From: JALYNX01 sp963746905 | GTDB taxonomy: Bacteria > Actinomycetota > Acidimicrobiia > Spongiisociales > ZC4RG35 | Assembly (NCBI GenBank): GCA_963746905.1 | Contig: CAVVCY010000003.1 | Coordinates: 682,001-746,000, forward strand | Length of the DNA stretch: 64,000 bases | Reading direction: 5' to 3' | Shown here: in pieces, positions 1 through 7,739 of the stretch | Numbering within the stretch: the stretch's first letter is position 1 | Layout of the letters: every line of letters starts with the position of its first letter | Position numbers and translations under genes: made by a program | Notes under the pieces: generated by a model | Seen by the model: only the letters and a program-made list of their open reading frames with translations | Database searches by the model: none | Told to the model about the DNA's origin: nothing

Positions 1-185
1 ATCATCTTCTCCTCGAATGCGCGCACCGTGGGGTTCCCGGCTCGGCTGTAGGAGAAACCCTTGGCCATGTAGGCATCCACCGACTCCTGGACGAAGGTGG
101 TCGACTGGTGGATGGGAGTGAGAATGGCTCCCGTAGTCGGATCGGGCTCGACCCCGGCGTGTATCTGCTTGGTGCTAAATCCCAT
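1..185 (-). CDS. Cys/Met metabolism PLP-dependent enzyme, N-terminal fragment
   Basis: The gene starts at an ATG at 185 and runs off the left edge, so only about 61 residues are visible. The protein begins MGFSTKQIHAGVEPDPTTGA, continues with PIHQSTTFVQ and ends with YSRAGNPT. These are the N-terminal signatures of cystathionine gamma-synthase, O-acetylhomoserine sulfhydrylase and related trans-sulfuration enzymes (Cys_Met_Meta_PP family). The Tyr-Ser-Arg segment normally contacts the PLP phosphate of the neighbouring subunit. A weak AGGAA lies upstream of the ATG. The GlnR-like gene ends 7 bases upstream, so co-transcription is plausible. The PLP lysine lies outside the window, so the exact reaction cannot be decided. 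Confidence 0.8.
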   Translation of the reverse strand, partial: MGFSTKQIHAGVEPDPTTGAILTPIHQSTTFVQESVDAYMAKGFSYSRAGNPTVRAFEEKM

Positions 186-192
186 GTCGTTC

Positions 193-828
193 CTAGCCAA
201 ACCGGTATCCCACTGAGCGCACGGTCGTGATCCACGAGGACCGCTCCTCACCGAGCTTCGCCCGGAGGCGCCTGATATGGACATCGACGGTGCGGGCCCC
301 GCCGTAGTAGTCGTAGCCCCATACCTTCGAGAGGAGCTGCTCCCGTGACCAGACCCGAACCGGATTGTCCACCAGAAAGCGGAGCAGCTCGTACTCCATG
401 AATGTCATGTCGAGTGGCTCACCGGCCAGGCTCGCCTGATAGTTGAGCGGGTTGAGCTCGAGATCCTTGAACTTCACCAGGTTGTCGGCGGCTTCGGCCA
501 TGGTCAGCCGCTGTAGTCGGAGGCGAAGCTCCAGCGGGTCAACGGGGGCGGTGAGAAAGTCAGAGATCCCGGGTGTGCCATCGAGGAGTGCAAGGTGCTC
601 GACCGAGGCCACGACGATCACGGGGAGCCCGATGGTCTCGACGATGCGTGCCAGCTCCCGAAGTCGGCGCATGGGTTGGTCACCGAGCTCGACGAGGAGA
701 AGGTCCGAGTCGTTGATCCGCCGATCCTCGGGCACCAGCTCTGGCGCCGGGGTCACAGTGGCGCCTCCCAGGGCCAGCCCGTCGGTCACGCTCTCAGAGC
801 ACTCGGCGGGGTGGACGGCGACGATCAC
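193..828 (-). CDS. glnR: GlnR-like OmpR-family regulator with atypical receiver
   Basis: A winged-helix regulator of 211 residues. The start chosen is the GTG at 828, which forms a GTGA overlap with the glnA stop. An ORF that begins further upstream would lie inside glnA. The C-terminal half has the OmpR-type DNA-binding fold, with VWGYDYYGGARTVDVHIRRL and a final VRSVGYRF, very like actinobacterial GlnR, the global nitrogen regulator. The N-terminal receiver is degenerate: the usual phospho-Asp position reads LLLVELGD, with Glu in place of Asp, and the switch Lys (normally TKP) is replaced (TAP). It is therefore unlikely to be controlled by ordinary phosphorylation. Linkage to glnA supports a nitrogen role; the symbol is assigned by similarity only. 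Confidence 0.75.
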   Translation of the reverse strand: MIVAVHPAECSESVTDGLALGGATVTPAPELVPEDRRINDSDLLLVELGDQPMRRLRELARIVETIGLPVIVVASVEHLALLDGTPGISDFLTAPVDPLELRLRLQRLTMAEAADNLVKFKDLELNPLNYQASLAGEPLDMTFMEYELLRFLVDNPVRVWSREQLLSKVWGYDYYGGARTVDVHIRRLRAKLGEERSSWITTVRSVGYRFG

Positions 829-2150
829 AGAACCGGAAGGTAGGTCTCGAGCTCGAACTGGGAAACGTGATGCTGGAAGCGATCCCACTCCCGGCGCTTG
901 TTGCGGAGAAACCAATCGAAGACGTGCTCCCCAAGGGCCTCCGCCATCAACTCGGACTGTTCCAGCGTGTCCAAGGCCTCGGACAGGGTTTCGGGAAGCC
1001 GCTTCACACCGGCGGCGGCCCGCTCGGCAGGGGTGAGCCGGTGGATGTCGGCGGCGACCTCGGCCGGCAACTCGTAGCCCTCCCGGATTCCCTCAAGACC
1101 GGCGGCGAGGATGACCGACAGTGCGAGGTAGGGGTTGCAGGCCGCATCCGCCGCCCGGTATTCGACGCGGACGCTCGACGGCTTGTTCTTCTTCACCGAA
1201 GGGACCCGGACCAGCGCCGACTGGTTGTTACGGGCCCAGGAGACGTAGATCGGTGCGTCGAAGCCCGCCACGAGGCGCTTGTAGGAGTTGACCCACTGAT
1301 TGGTCACGGCGGTCAATTCGGCCGCATGGCGGAGGAGACCGGCGATGAATGCCTGGCCCACCTTGGAGAGGCCGCCAGGAGTACCTGGCTCGTGGAAGGC
1401 ATTGACGTCGCCTTCGAACAGGGAAAGGTGGAGGTGCATCCCCGATCCGTCGTAGTCCTCCAACGGCTTGGGCATGAACGTCGCGTAGATCCCGTGCTGG
1501 AGAGCGACCTCTTTGACTGTGAGCCTCGATGTCATGATGTTGTCCGCCATCGTCAAGGCATCCGTGTAGCGGACGATGATCTCATGCTGGCTGGGTGCCA
1601 CCTCATGGTGGGAGTGCTCGATGGGGATGCCCATGTGCTCGAGGGCATTGATCGTGTTTCGACGGTATTCCTGCGCCACGTCGAGCGGAGTCAGGTCGAA
1701 ATAGCCGCCCCGGTCGAGAACCTCGGGGACCGGACCGGAGTCGCGAAAGTAGAAGAACTCCAATTCCGGAGCGGCGTAGAAGATGTATCCCATCTCCGAT
1801 GCCTTCTCCAGGTTCCGCTTGAGGACGATGCGAGGATCGCCGGAGAATGGCTCGCCGTCGGGGGTGTAGATGTCACAGAACATCCGTGCCACCTGCTCCT
1901 CGGTCCGCCAAGGAAGGACCTGAAACGTGGAAGGGTCCGGCTTGGCCAGCATGTCGGCTTCCTGGATGCGGGCATATCCGTCAATGGATGAGCCGTCGAA
2001 GGTCATGCCCTCTTCGAAGGCAACCTCCAATTCGGTTGGCCCGATCGAGACCGACTTCAGAAATCCCTGAACGTCGGTGAACCAGAGTCTCACGAAGCGG
2101 ATGCGGCGCTCCTCGACCGTTCTAAGGACGTATTCGGCTTGTTTGTTCAT
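825..2150 (-). CDS. glnA: glutamine synthetase type I, GlnA2-like
   Basis: A glutamine synthetase of 441 residues that forms glutamine from glutamate, ammonia and ATP in the cytoplasm. Family signatures are FDGSSIDGYARIQEADM near the N-terminus, PELEFFYF and HHEVAPSQHEI (metal and substrate ligands), GMHLHLSLF, NQWVNSYKRL and the C-terminal EHVFDWFLRNKRREW. The pattern resembles mycobacterial GlnA2. The NLYDLP-type adenylylation loop of GlnA1 is absent (the region reads EGYELPAE), so control by GlnE adenylylation is unlikely. The ATG at 2150 (MNKQAEYVLRT) matches the family start; upstream in-frame codons are probably untranslated. The MFS gene ends 28 bases upstream and the GlnR-like gene overlaps the stop. 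Confidence 0.95.
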   Translation of the reverse strand: MNKQAEYVLRTVEERRIRFVRLWFTDVQGFLKSVSIGPTELEVAFEEGMTFDGSSIDGYARIQEADMLAKPDPSTFQVLPWRTEEQVARMFCDIYTPDGEPFSGDPRIVLKRNLEKASEMGYIFYAAPELEFFYFRDSGPVPEVLDRGGYFDLTPLDVAQEYRRNTINALEHMGIPIEHSHHEVAPSQHEIIVRYTDALTMADNIMTSRLTVKEVALQHGIYATFMPKPLEDYDGSGMHLHLSLFEGDVNAFHEPGTPGGLSKVGQAFIAGLLRHAAELTAVTNQWVNSYKRLVAGFDAPIYVSWARNNQSALVRVPSVKKNKPSSVRVEYRAADAACNPYLALSVILAAGLEGIREGYELPAEVAADIHRLTPAERAAAGVKRLPETLSEALDTLEQSELMAEALGEHVFDWFLRNKRREWDRFQHHVSQFELETYLPVL

Positions 2151-2178
2151 CTTGAAATCCCGTCTGCCTGTCCCCACA

Positions 2179-3336
2179 TTATGAGACGCCTTGGCTCGGG
2201 AGGGAATCGCGGATCTGCTCGCCACCCGAGAGGGTCATCCGGATGGTCACCAATGAGGCTGCCGCCGCCAGGCCGACCACCACACCCAACGCAGCCGGCA
2301 GGCTCGACCGGGCGGCGACGAAGCCGATCAATGCCGGGGCTGTCATGAATCCAAGTCGGGTCCCGACCGTGAGGGCCGCCAGTCCGGCACCCTCGGCGAA
2401 CGTCGGGTGGGACCCGGCGAGCTTATAGAGAACCGGAAGCACCACGGAGATCCCAAGCCCCCATATCGCGAAGCCGACCAGCGCCGTCGTGGTCGAGTCG
2501 GTGAGAACAACCAGAGCCATTGCGGATGCTGAGATCAGGATCCCGGCGACGACAGTGGGGATACCCTGAAACCGGTCGACGACATGGTCGCCGGCCATCC
2601 TTCCCACGAGCATCCCTGCCGTGAACACGACCGCTGCGGTTCCGACAACAGCTCCCGCGGCACCGGTGACGTCAATCAGGAAGATGGCGCCCCAGTCCAT
2701 CGGGGCACTCTCGATCATCACCGCGGTGGCGCCCGCGAGAATGAGGCCAATCGCGATCCGACCTGATCTCTCGCCCGTGCCCCTCCGCGGAGCGGTGTCC
2801 GGCACCAACCGGGCGGCGAAGGCGATGACCACGAGACCAACGGACGACAGCGCGATGAGTTGTGGCCCGAGATCCACGCCGACGAGAACGGCCAGTGCGC
2901 TGAGGCCGGACCCGACCAGAGTGCCCAGACTCCAAAGACCGTGGAGGCGAGTCATGATCGAGTGGCCGACCGACTCCTCGACTCTGACACCCACCGCATT
3001 CATTCCGACGTCGGTCTGAGCGTCGACAAATCCGAGCGCTGCAAGGAGCGCCCCAAAGAGGAATGGAGTGGGCACAATTGCGATGAGGGGAAGCAGGCCG
3101 AACAGCACGAGAGACCCAACCACTGCAGACCGCCTGGCCCCGATGCGCCCCAACAGGACCCCACTTACCGAGGACCCGAGGAGAGCCCCAAGGCCACCCA
3201 GAGCGAGAGTCAGACCCAGGGTGTCGAGATCCATGGAGAGTCGGTCCCTGATCTCGGGGAGCCGTGGGATCCAGCTGCCGACGACGGCGCCGTTGGCCAG
3301 GAATATGAGTGCCACTCCGGTGGTGGCGCGTTTCAC
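2179..3336 (-). CDS. MFS transporter, YbjJ-like
   Basis: A membrane protein of 385 residues with about 12 predicted hydrophobic segments, consistent with a major facilitator. The N-terminus reads FLANGAVVGSWIPRLPEIRD, a typical start for the YbjJ-type subgroup, and the glycine-rich GRIGARRSAVVGSL loop matches the conserved MFS loop 2-3 motif. The substrate cannot be predicted. The gene lies between whiB (27 bases upstream) and glnA (28 bases downstream) on the same strand. It may share a transcript with them, although a separate glnA promoter inside this gene cannot be excluded. Confidence 0.85.
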   Translation of the reverse strand: MKRATTGVALIFLANGAVVGSWIPRLPEIRDRLSMDLDTLGLTLALGGLGALLGSSVSGVLLGRIGARRSAVVGSLVLFGLLPLIAIVPTPFLFGALLAALGFVDAQTDVGMNAVGVRVEESVGHSIMTRLHGLWSLGTLVGSGLSALAVLVGVDLGPQLIALSSVGLVVIAFAARLVPDTAPRRGTGERSGRIAIGLILAGATAVMIESAPMDWGAIFLIDVTGAAGAVVGTAAVVFTAGMLVGRMAGDHVVDRFQGIPTVVAGILISASAMALVVLTDSTTTALVGFAIWGLGISVVLPVLYKLAGSHPTFAEGAGLAALTVGTRLGFMTAPALIGFVAARSSLPAALGVVVGLAAAASLVTIRMTLSGGEQIRDSLPSQGVS

Positions 3337-3363
3337 CGGAGTCAGAGCAGTGTCCCCGGTTCC

Positions 3364-3684
3364 TCAACCCACCCGACGGCGGGTAGCCAACCATTTGCGG
3401 CGGAGCGCCTTGCGGTCTTCCTCAGACGTCCCGCCCCAAATGCCGGCCTTCTGATTCGTCTCCAGAGCGAATTCCAGACAGTTGTCGGTCACCGGGCAGA
3501 CGGCGCAGATCTCCTTGGCGCTGGCGATCGCCTCTTCCAGGTCGTCTCCCACGGGGAAGAAGACGGAATGGGGCAGGCCGGAGCACGCAGCCTCGTCACG
3601 CCAGTCAGCCACCACCTCGAGGCTCAACTCGTAACGATTCTTGATCACTCCCCCGAGTTTGGTGGGATGACCCAGGTTTGCCAA
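3364..3684 (-). CDS. WhiB-family iron-sulfur transcription factor
   Basis: A small protein of up to 106 residues with the four cysteines that bind a 4Fe-4S cluster in WhiB proteins: C34, C60, C63 and C69 (CAVCPVTDNC). The GIWGG turn and a basic C-terminal tail (RKALRRKW) follow. WhiB proteins are confined to Actinobacteria and act with sigma factors as redox- or NO-sensitive regulators. The start is uncertain: the longest frame uses TTG at 3684, while GTG codons at 3648 and nearer the DWRDEAAC motif would give the usual compact WhiB length. A membrane protein gene lies 19 bases upstream. Confidence 0.93.
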   Translation of the reverse strand: MANLGHPTKLGGVIKNRYELSLEVVADWRDEAACSGLPHSVFFPVGDDLEEAIASAKEICAVCPVTDNCLEFALETNQKAGIWGGTSEEDRKALRRKWLATRRRVG

Positions 3685-3703
3685 GACCGCTGATTATTTG
3701 GAG

Positions 3704-4699
3704 TCAGGTCGTGGGCGGGAACCCATCATCGGCGTCCGGCTCTTCGTCCTCCGGCTGTACCGCTTCCCCCACGACGTCTTCGTCGGGCTGAGCCTCGGCT
3801 ACGGCCCCGGCCGCGGCAGCACCGGCCGCAGAGCCGGCCGCGCCATCGCTTGACTCGTTGACCGCAGGCCCATCGGGCACCGTCTCCTCCGGCACCACGT
3901 CCGCCATGCGAGTGCGTCGCATTGCAATTGCGATCAAGGTGATCAGGGAGATGAGCGCCAATCCGGCCGCGATCTGAGAGATCAGGGTGTCGAAGAAGTC
4001 GGCGGTGAGACGCACAAAGGCGAAGCCGTCACATGCGCCACCATCACCTTCGATGTCGCCACCGACCTCGACAACTCCACGAATCTGTTGGCCCGATATC
4101 GAGGTCACTTCCTCGACATAGACCGAGATGTCGGGGACATCGCCAGAGTTCTCCAGGTTTTGGTCAGCGTTGGAGTCACTGCCTTGGGCGAGGACGACCT
4201 GAAACCCACCGACATCCACCCAGATCTCCCAGGTGTGATCTGTGATCGGTTCGGGAGATGTTGCAGACCAGGAGAGGCCGCCTTCCGGATCCACCTCGAA
4301 GGGGTCCTGGCGGGTGGTATCGGTCATGATCGTGCTGTCGACATCTGACTGGGCTTCGACGGTGCACCCGCCATTCAGCTCCCCATGCTGATCGAGCTGA
4401 GTGAGGCCGGTTGCCCCCCATCCGATCATTGCCACGGCGAGGACCAGCGGCACCACGGAGGAGAATCCCGAAACGCTTTCCCGTCCCCAGCCCGTGAGCA
4501 GGATCCCGATCAGGCCGAACAAGCCGGCGAAGCCAAATAGCAGGAGCCGGTCCAGCGGCCAGACGCCTGCCTGTTGCAGGATGACCGCCAGGGAGATGCC
4601 GAGGAGCATGCCGAGCAGCAAGCCGCTCCAAGGGCGGGCCCTGGTCTGGACCCGGACCTTCTGCGTTCCGTTGGCTGCGCTCTCTGATCCGTTGGACAT
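3704..4699 (-). CDS. conserved membrane protein of unknown function
   Basis: This 331-residue protein matches no family I recognise. A good ribosome-binding site (AGGAGG) precedes the ATG at 4699. It has a short polar N-terminus, three hydrophobic segments at about residues 26-95, an extracytoplasmic-looking acidic domain of roughly 140 residues with two or more cysteines (GGCTVEAQ and GGACDGFAF), a further membrane segment near residue 245, and a low-complexity acidic, alanine-rich tail (PDEDVVGEAVQPEDEEPDADD). The layout suggests a membrane-anchored protein with an exposed beta-rich domain. It is divergent from the TetR gene at 4800 and upstream of whiB. Confidence 0.65.
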   Translation of the reverse strand: MSNGSESAANGTQKVRVQTRARPWSGLLLGMLLGISLAVILQQAGVWPLDRLLLFGFAGLFGLIGILLTGWGRESVSGFSSVVPLVLAVAMIGWGATGLTQLDQHGELNGGCTVEAQSDVDSTIMTDTTRQDPFEVDPEGGLSWSATSPEPITDHTWEIWVDVGGFQVVLAQGSDSNADQNLENSGDVPDISVYVEEVTSISGQQIRGVVEVGGDIEGDGGACDGFAFVRLTADFFDTLISQIAAGLALISLITLIAIAMRRTRMADVVPEETVPDGPAVNESSDGAAGSAAGAAAAGAVAEAQPDEDVVGEAVQPEDEEPDADDGFPPTT

Positions 4700-4799
4700 G
4701 CTGTTCCTCCTAGAAGCAGAAATCTACGCCACTGCGCTGCAGGGTCGTTGGCAAGACCTGTGGCCGTTGGCTCGTCGTCGGGATAGCCTTTCGTTCTCG

Positions 4800-5417
4800 A
4801 TGCCCCGTATCCGTGCAGCCTCGATCGACGAGCACAAGGCGCTCACCAGGAGCGCTCTCCTCGACGCGGCCAAAACCCTGATTCATGATGCCGGCACCGC
4901 CGACCTCCCTTTGGGCGAGATCGCCCTGGCTGCAGGAGTTGGCAGAACCACCCTCTACGACTATTTCGACGATCGCGACGACCTCATCGCCACCCTTGTC
5001 GAGGAAGAGCTGCCCGGCGTGGTCAATTCCCTAATTGGAGCGGTTCCCACCGGTGGTGACGCTCCGGAGCGGCTAGCCGACCTCGCCTGTCGAACGGTCG
5101 AGTTCGTGATCAATGACCCGGTGCTCGGTGTGATCCTGCACCGCGAGGTGGGACGCATGGGACCGGAGGCTGAAGTCAGGATTCGGGCAGCCCATGCCAC
5201 ACTGGCTGACGCCATGGTCGGGCTTTATCACGCCGGAGTGGCGTCAGGAGAGTTTCGATCGATGCCCCCGGACCTGGCGGGGCGTCTGATCCAGGACTCG
5301 ATCATGTCGGCGGCCCGCACCGTGCTCTCGGCGGCGTCGCCGCAGGATCGCGTCGAGTCGGTGACCATGCATCTTCGCCAATTCCTACTTGGTGGCTTTA
5401 GGGTCGAGCCCCGTTAA
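4800..5417 (+). CDS. TetR-family transcriptional regulator
   Basis: A regulator of 205 residues from the ATG at 4800 (MPRIRAASIDEHK). The frame is open further upstream, but that part overlaps the divergent membrane-protein gene and has no support. The N-terminal helix-turn-helix is clear: LLDAAKTLIHDAG, then PLGEIALAAGVGRTTLYDYF and DDRDDLIATL, which is the TetR consensus. The C-terminal ligand-binding half is helical and not diagnostic. It ends 17 bases before polyphosphate kinase and is divergent from the membrane-protein gene at 4699, the usual place for a target promoter. Its ligand is unknown. Confidence 0.88.
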   Translation: MPRIRAASIDEHKALTRSALLDAAKTLIHDAGTADLPLGEIALAAGVGRTTLYDYFDDRDDLIATLVEEELPGVVNSLIGAVPTGGDAPERLADLACRTVEFVINDPVLGVILHREVGRMGPEAEVRIRAAHATLADAMVGLYHAGVASGEFRSMPPDLAGRLIQDSIMSAARTVLSAASPQDRVESVTMHLRQFLLGGFRVEPR

Positions 5418-5434
5418 CCGATCGGAACAGAGTC

Positions 5435-7507
5435 GTGGTATTCATCAGCACCGAAGTGGAGCATTTCGACCCCGAACATTTCTTGAACCGGGAGCTCTCC
5501 TGGCTCGAGTTCAGTCGACGTGTCCTGTCGCTTGCCCAGCGAAACGACTTCCCGCTTCTCGAACGCGCCAAGTTTCTCGCCATCTGGGCCAACAACCTGG
5601 ATGAGTTCTTCCAGGTGCGGGTGGCCGGCCTCAAGGAACAGGTCTTCCACGGCGTCGGCTCCACTCCTCCTGATGGGATGACACCCAGCCAGCAGTTGGC
5701 GGCGATCAGAAGTGTGGCTGAGGTCCAGTACGAGACCATCTCCAAGGAGTTCCTCTCCGAGTTGGCCCCGGCGCTCGGGACCGAGGGAATCGTCTTCAGT
5801 GACTATCCGACCCTCGATGATGAGGATCAAGCATTCCTCGACGCCCAGTTCCGGGAGCTGGTCTTTCCGGTGGTCACCCCGCTGGCGGTGGACCCGTCGC
5901 ACCCGTTCCCCTATATCTCCAATCTCTCCCTCAATATGGCGGTGTTCGTCCGCAATCCGGACACTGGCTTGGCGAGGTTCGCGAGAGTCAAGGTGCCGCC
6001 GATTCTCCCCCGATTCGTCGTCTTGCCCGACGGGGAGCGATATGTCCCCCTCGAGCAGGTGATTGCTGCTCATCTCGGGGCACTGTTCCCGGGAATGGAG
6101 GTGTTGGGCCACCACGTGTTCCGGGTGACCAGAAATGCCGACATCGATGTGGAAGAGGATGAGGGGGGCGACCTCCTGATGGCAATCGAGTCCGAGCTCA
6201 CCCAGCGACGATTTGGTCGCGTCGTCCGGCTCGAGATCCATCCTGACATGCCCGCCGAGGTCCTCGATCTTCTGATGCGGGAGATGGGTGCCACCGAGGA
6301 TGACGTCTATCGGGTGGCCGGCCCCCTGGATCTGTCGGGGCTCTGGGGCCTCTACGACCTCGATCGCCCTGATCTGAAATTCGAGGCTTTCGCCGGGGTC
6401 ACTCCGCCCCGCCTGGCCGCGCCTGGGGTAGACACACCCGACATTTTCGAGGTGATCCGGCAAGGGGATCTCATCGTTCACCATCCATACGACTCGTTCA
6501 CCCCGACGGTCGAGGCGTTCATCGATCGCGCCGCACGCGACCCCAGGGTCCTGGCGATCAAGATGACCCTGTATCGGAACTCGAGCAGCAGCCCGGTCAT
6601 GGGCTCTCTGATCAAGGCGGCGGAGGCCGGTAAGCAGGTGGTGGCACTCGTCGAGCTCAAGGCCCGCTTTGATGAGGAGCGCAACATCGAGTGGGCCCAG
6701 CGGCTGGAAGACTCCGGCGTCCACGTCATGTATGGCGTGGTCGGCCTCAAGACCCACACCAAGCTGACGCTGGTGGTGAGACGGGAAGGCGATGGGGTGG
6801 CCCGCTACGCCCACATCGGCACCGGGAACTACAACGAGAAGACGGCGCGCACCTACGAGGACGTGGCCCTTCTGACGGCTGATCCCGACATCGGCTCGGA
6901 TCTCTCGGACGTCTTCAACTATCTGACCGGCTATTCGCGTCAGACCAGCTACCGCAAGTTGGCGGTCTCGCCGAACGGGATCCGAAGTCGTATCTCCGAA
7001 CTGATCGAGGATGAGGCTTCCCGTCCCGATGGGCACATCACGTTGAAGATGAACTCCTTGGTCGATGCCCGCATCATCGAGTCGCTGTATGAGGCTTCGA
7101 ACGCCGGCACCCGGGTCGACCTCATCATTCGAGGGATCTCCTGTCTGCGCCCGGGCGTGCCCGGTCTCTCCGAGAACATCACCGTGCGTTCGTTGGTCGG
7201 CCGCTATTTGGAGCACTCGAGGGTCTACCGCTTCGGAGCCAGGGGACGGCCCCGCCACTACTACATGGGCTCGGCGGACTTGATGCCCCGCAACCTCGAT
7301 CGCAGGGTCGAGGCGCTGGCCCCGATCACCGATCCGGATCTCCAGTTCCGGATCGACGAGATATTCGATGTGCTGATGGCCGATGACCTTCTGGCCTGGG
7401 AGCTGAGGCCGGACGGGACCTGGTCCCGGGTCCCCGTGGTGTCAGGGATCGACGCCCATCTCGTGCTGCAAGAGCTGGCACGGGTGCGCGCCTCGGCCCA
7501 TCTGTAG
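5435..7507 (+). CDS. ppk1: polyphosphate kinase 1
   Basis: Full-length PPK1 of 690 residues, which reversibly makes polyphosphate from ATP. The start is a GTG at 5435. The N-terminal domain begins FLNRELSWLEFSRRVLSLAQ; the head domain follows with ANNLDEFFQVRVAGLK. In the catalytic half, H460 in YAHIGTGNYNEKTARTYEDV is the expected phosphorylated histidine. KTHTKLTLVVRR, SCLRPGVPG and YLEHSRVYRFG are also conserved, the last carrying a second catalytic His. The neighbours fit well: the pst-phoU-phoBR phosphate regulon follows directly, and a CHAD (polyphosphate-binding) gene lies at 42.8 kb. Confidence 0.97.
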   Translation: MVFISTEVEHFDPEHFLNRELSWLEFSRRVLSLAQRNDFPLLERAKFLAIWANNLDEFFQVRVAGLKEQVFHGVGSTPPDGMTPSQQLAAIRSVAEVQYETISKEFLSELAPALGTEGIVFSDYPTLDDEDQAFLDAQFRELVFPVVTPLAVDPSHPFPYISNLSLNMAVFVRNPDTGLARFARVKVPPILPRFVVLPDGERYVPLEQVIAAHLGALFPGMEVLGHHVFRVTRNADIDVEEDEGGDLLMAIESELTQRRFGRVVRLEIHPDMPAEVLDLLMREMGATEDDVYRVAGPLDLSGLWGLYDLDRPDLKFEAFAGVTPPRLAAPGVDTPDIFEVIRQGDLIVHHPYDSFTPTVEAFIDRAARDPRVLAIKMTLYRNSSSSPVMGSLIKAAEAGKQVVALVELKARFDEERNIEWAQRLEDSGVHVMYGVVGLKTHTKLTLVVRREGDGVARYAHIGTGNYNEKTARTYEDVALLTADPDIGSDLSDVFNYLTGYSRQTSYRKLAVSPNGIRSRISELIEDEASRPDGHITLKMNSLVDARIIESLYEASNAGTRVDLIIRGISCLRPGVPGLSENITVRSLVGRYLEHSRVYRFGARGRPRHYYMGSADLMPRNLDRRVEALAPITDPDLQFRIDEIFDVLMADDLLAWELRPDGTWSRVPVVSGIDAHLVLQELARVRASAHL

Positions 7508-7531
7508 ACCGATCGGCCACGCGAAGGAGTT

Positions 7532-7590
7532 GCCCCCCTCGGCCCTTCGGGCCACTCCCCCCAACGTCGCTTCGCTCCTGGGGGGAGAAA
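7532..7590 (-). repeat. double-hairpin repeat, copy A
   Basis: One of five related palindromic elements in the window, read here on the minus strand. It starts with TTTCTCCCCCCAG, then a GAGCGAAGCGAC core, then GTTGGGGGGAG, which can pair with the C-run. A second small hairpin follows (GGCCC-GAA-GGGCC) and a closing GAGGGGGGC. It lies between ppk1 and the Pho box of pstS. There is no U-tract after either stem, so it is not an ordinary intrinsic terminator. Core length is 59 bases. Confidence 0.85.
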
Positions 7591-7613
7591 AGGTCGCCAC
7601 GGACGGCCCAAAC

Positions 7614-7657
7614 GTTCATCTCCCGTTCATGCCTCCGTGGGGGCCCGTTAAGGCCGG
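7614..7657 (+). promoter_or_regulatory. Pho box direct repeats upstream of pstS
   Basis: Two contiguous 11-bp direct repeats, GTTCATCTCCC (7614-7624) and GTTCATGCCTC (7625-7635), match the actinobacterial PhoP/PhoB operator pattern of GTTCA-type 11-bp units. A weaker unit at 7647-7657 (GTTAAGGCCGG) is exactly in register after one degenerate unit. The site is about 85 bases upstream of the pstS start. The cognate response regulator is probably the phoB-like gene at 12371 in the same cluster. Confidence 0.72.
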
Positions 7658-7739
7658 TTTCCTTAGGTTTTTCTCGACCGTGGGGGTCTGACTGCCCATG
7701 GTTTTGGAAGTACCGGTTCCCAACAAGGAGTACCAACGG

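Noticed and set aside
4401..4799. Longer N-terminus for the TetR gene
   Set aside because: The extra part is antisense to the membrane-protein gene; the ATG at 4800 gives a normal TetR length.
5414..7258. 614-residue open frame antisense to polyphosphate kinase
   Set aside because: High GC makes long antisense frames common. The product has no domain, and the opposite strand encodes an intact, fully conserved PPK1.
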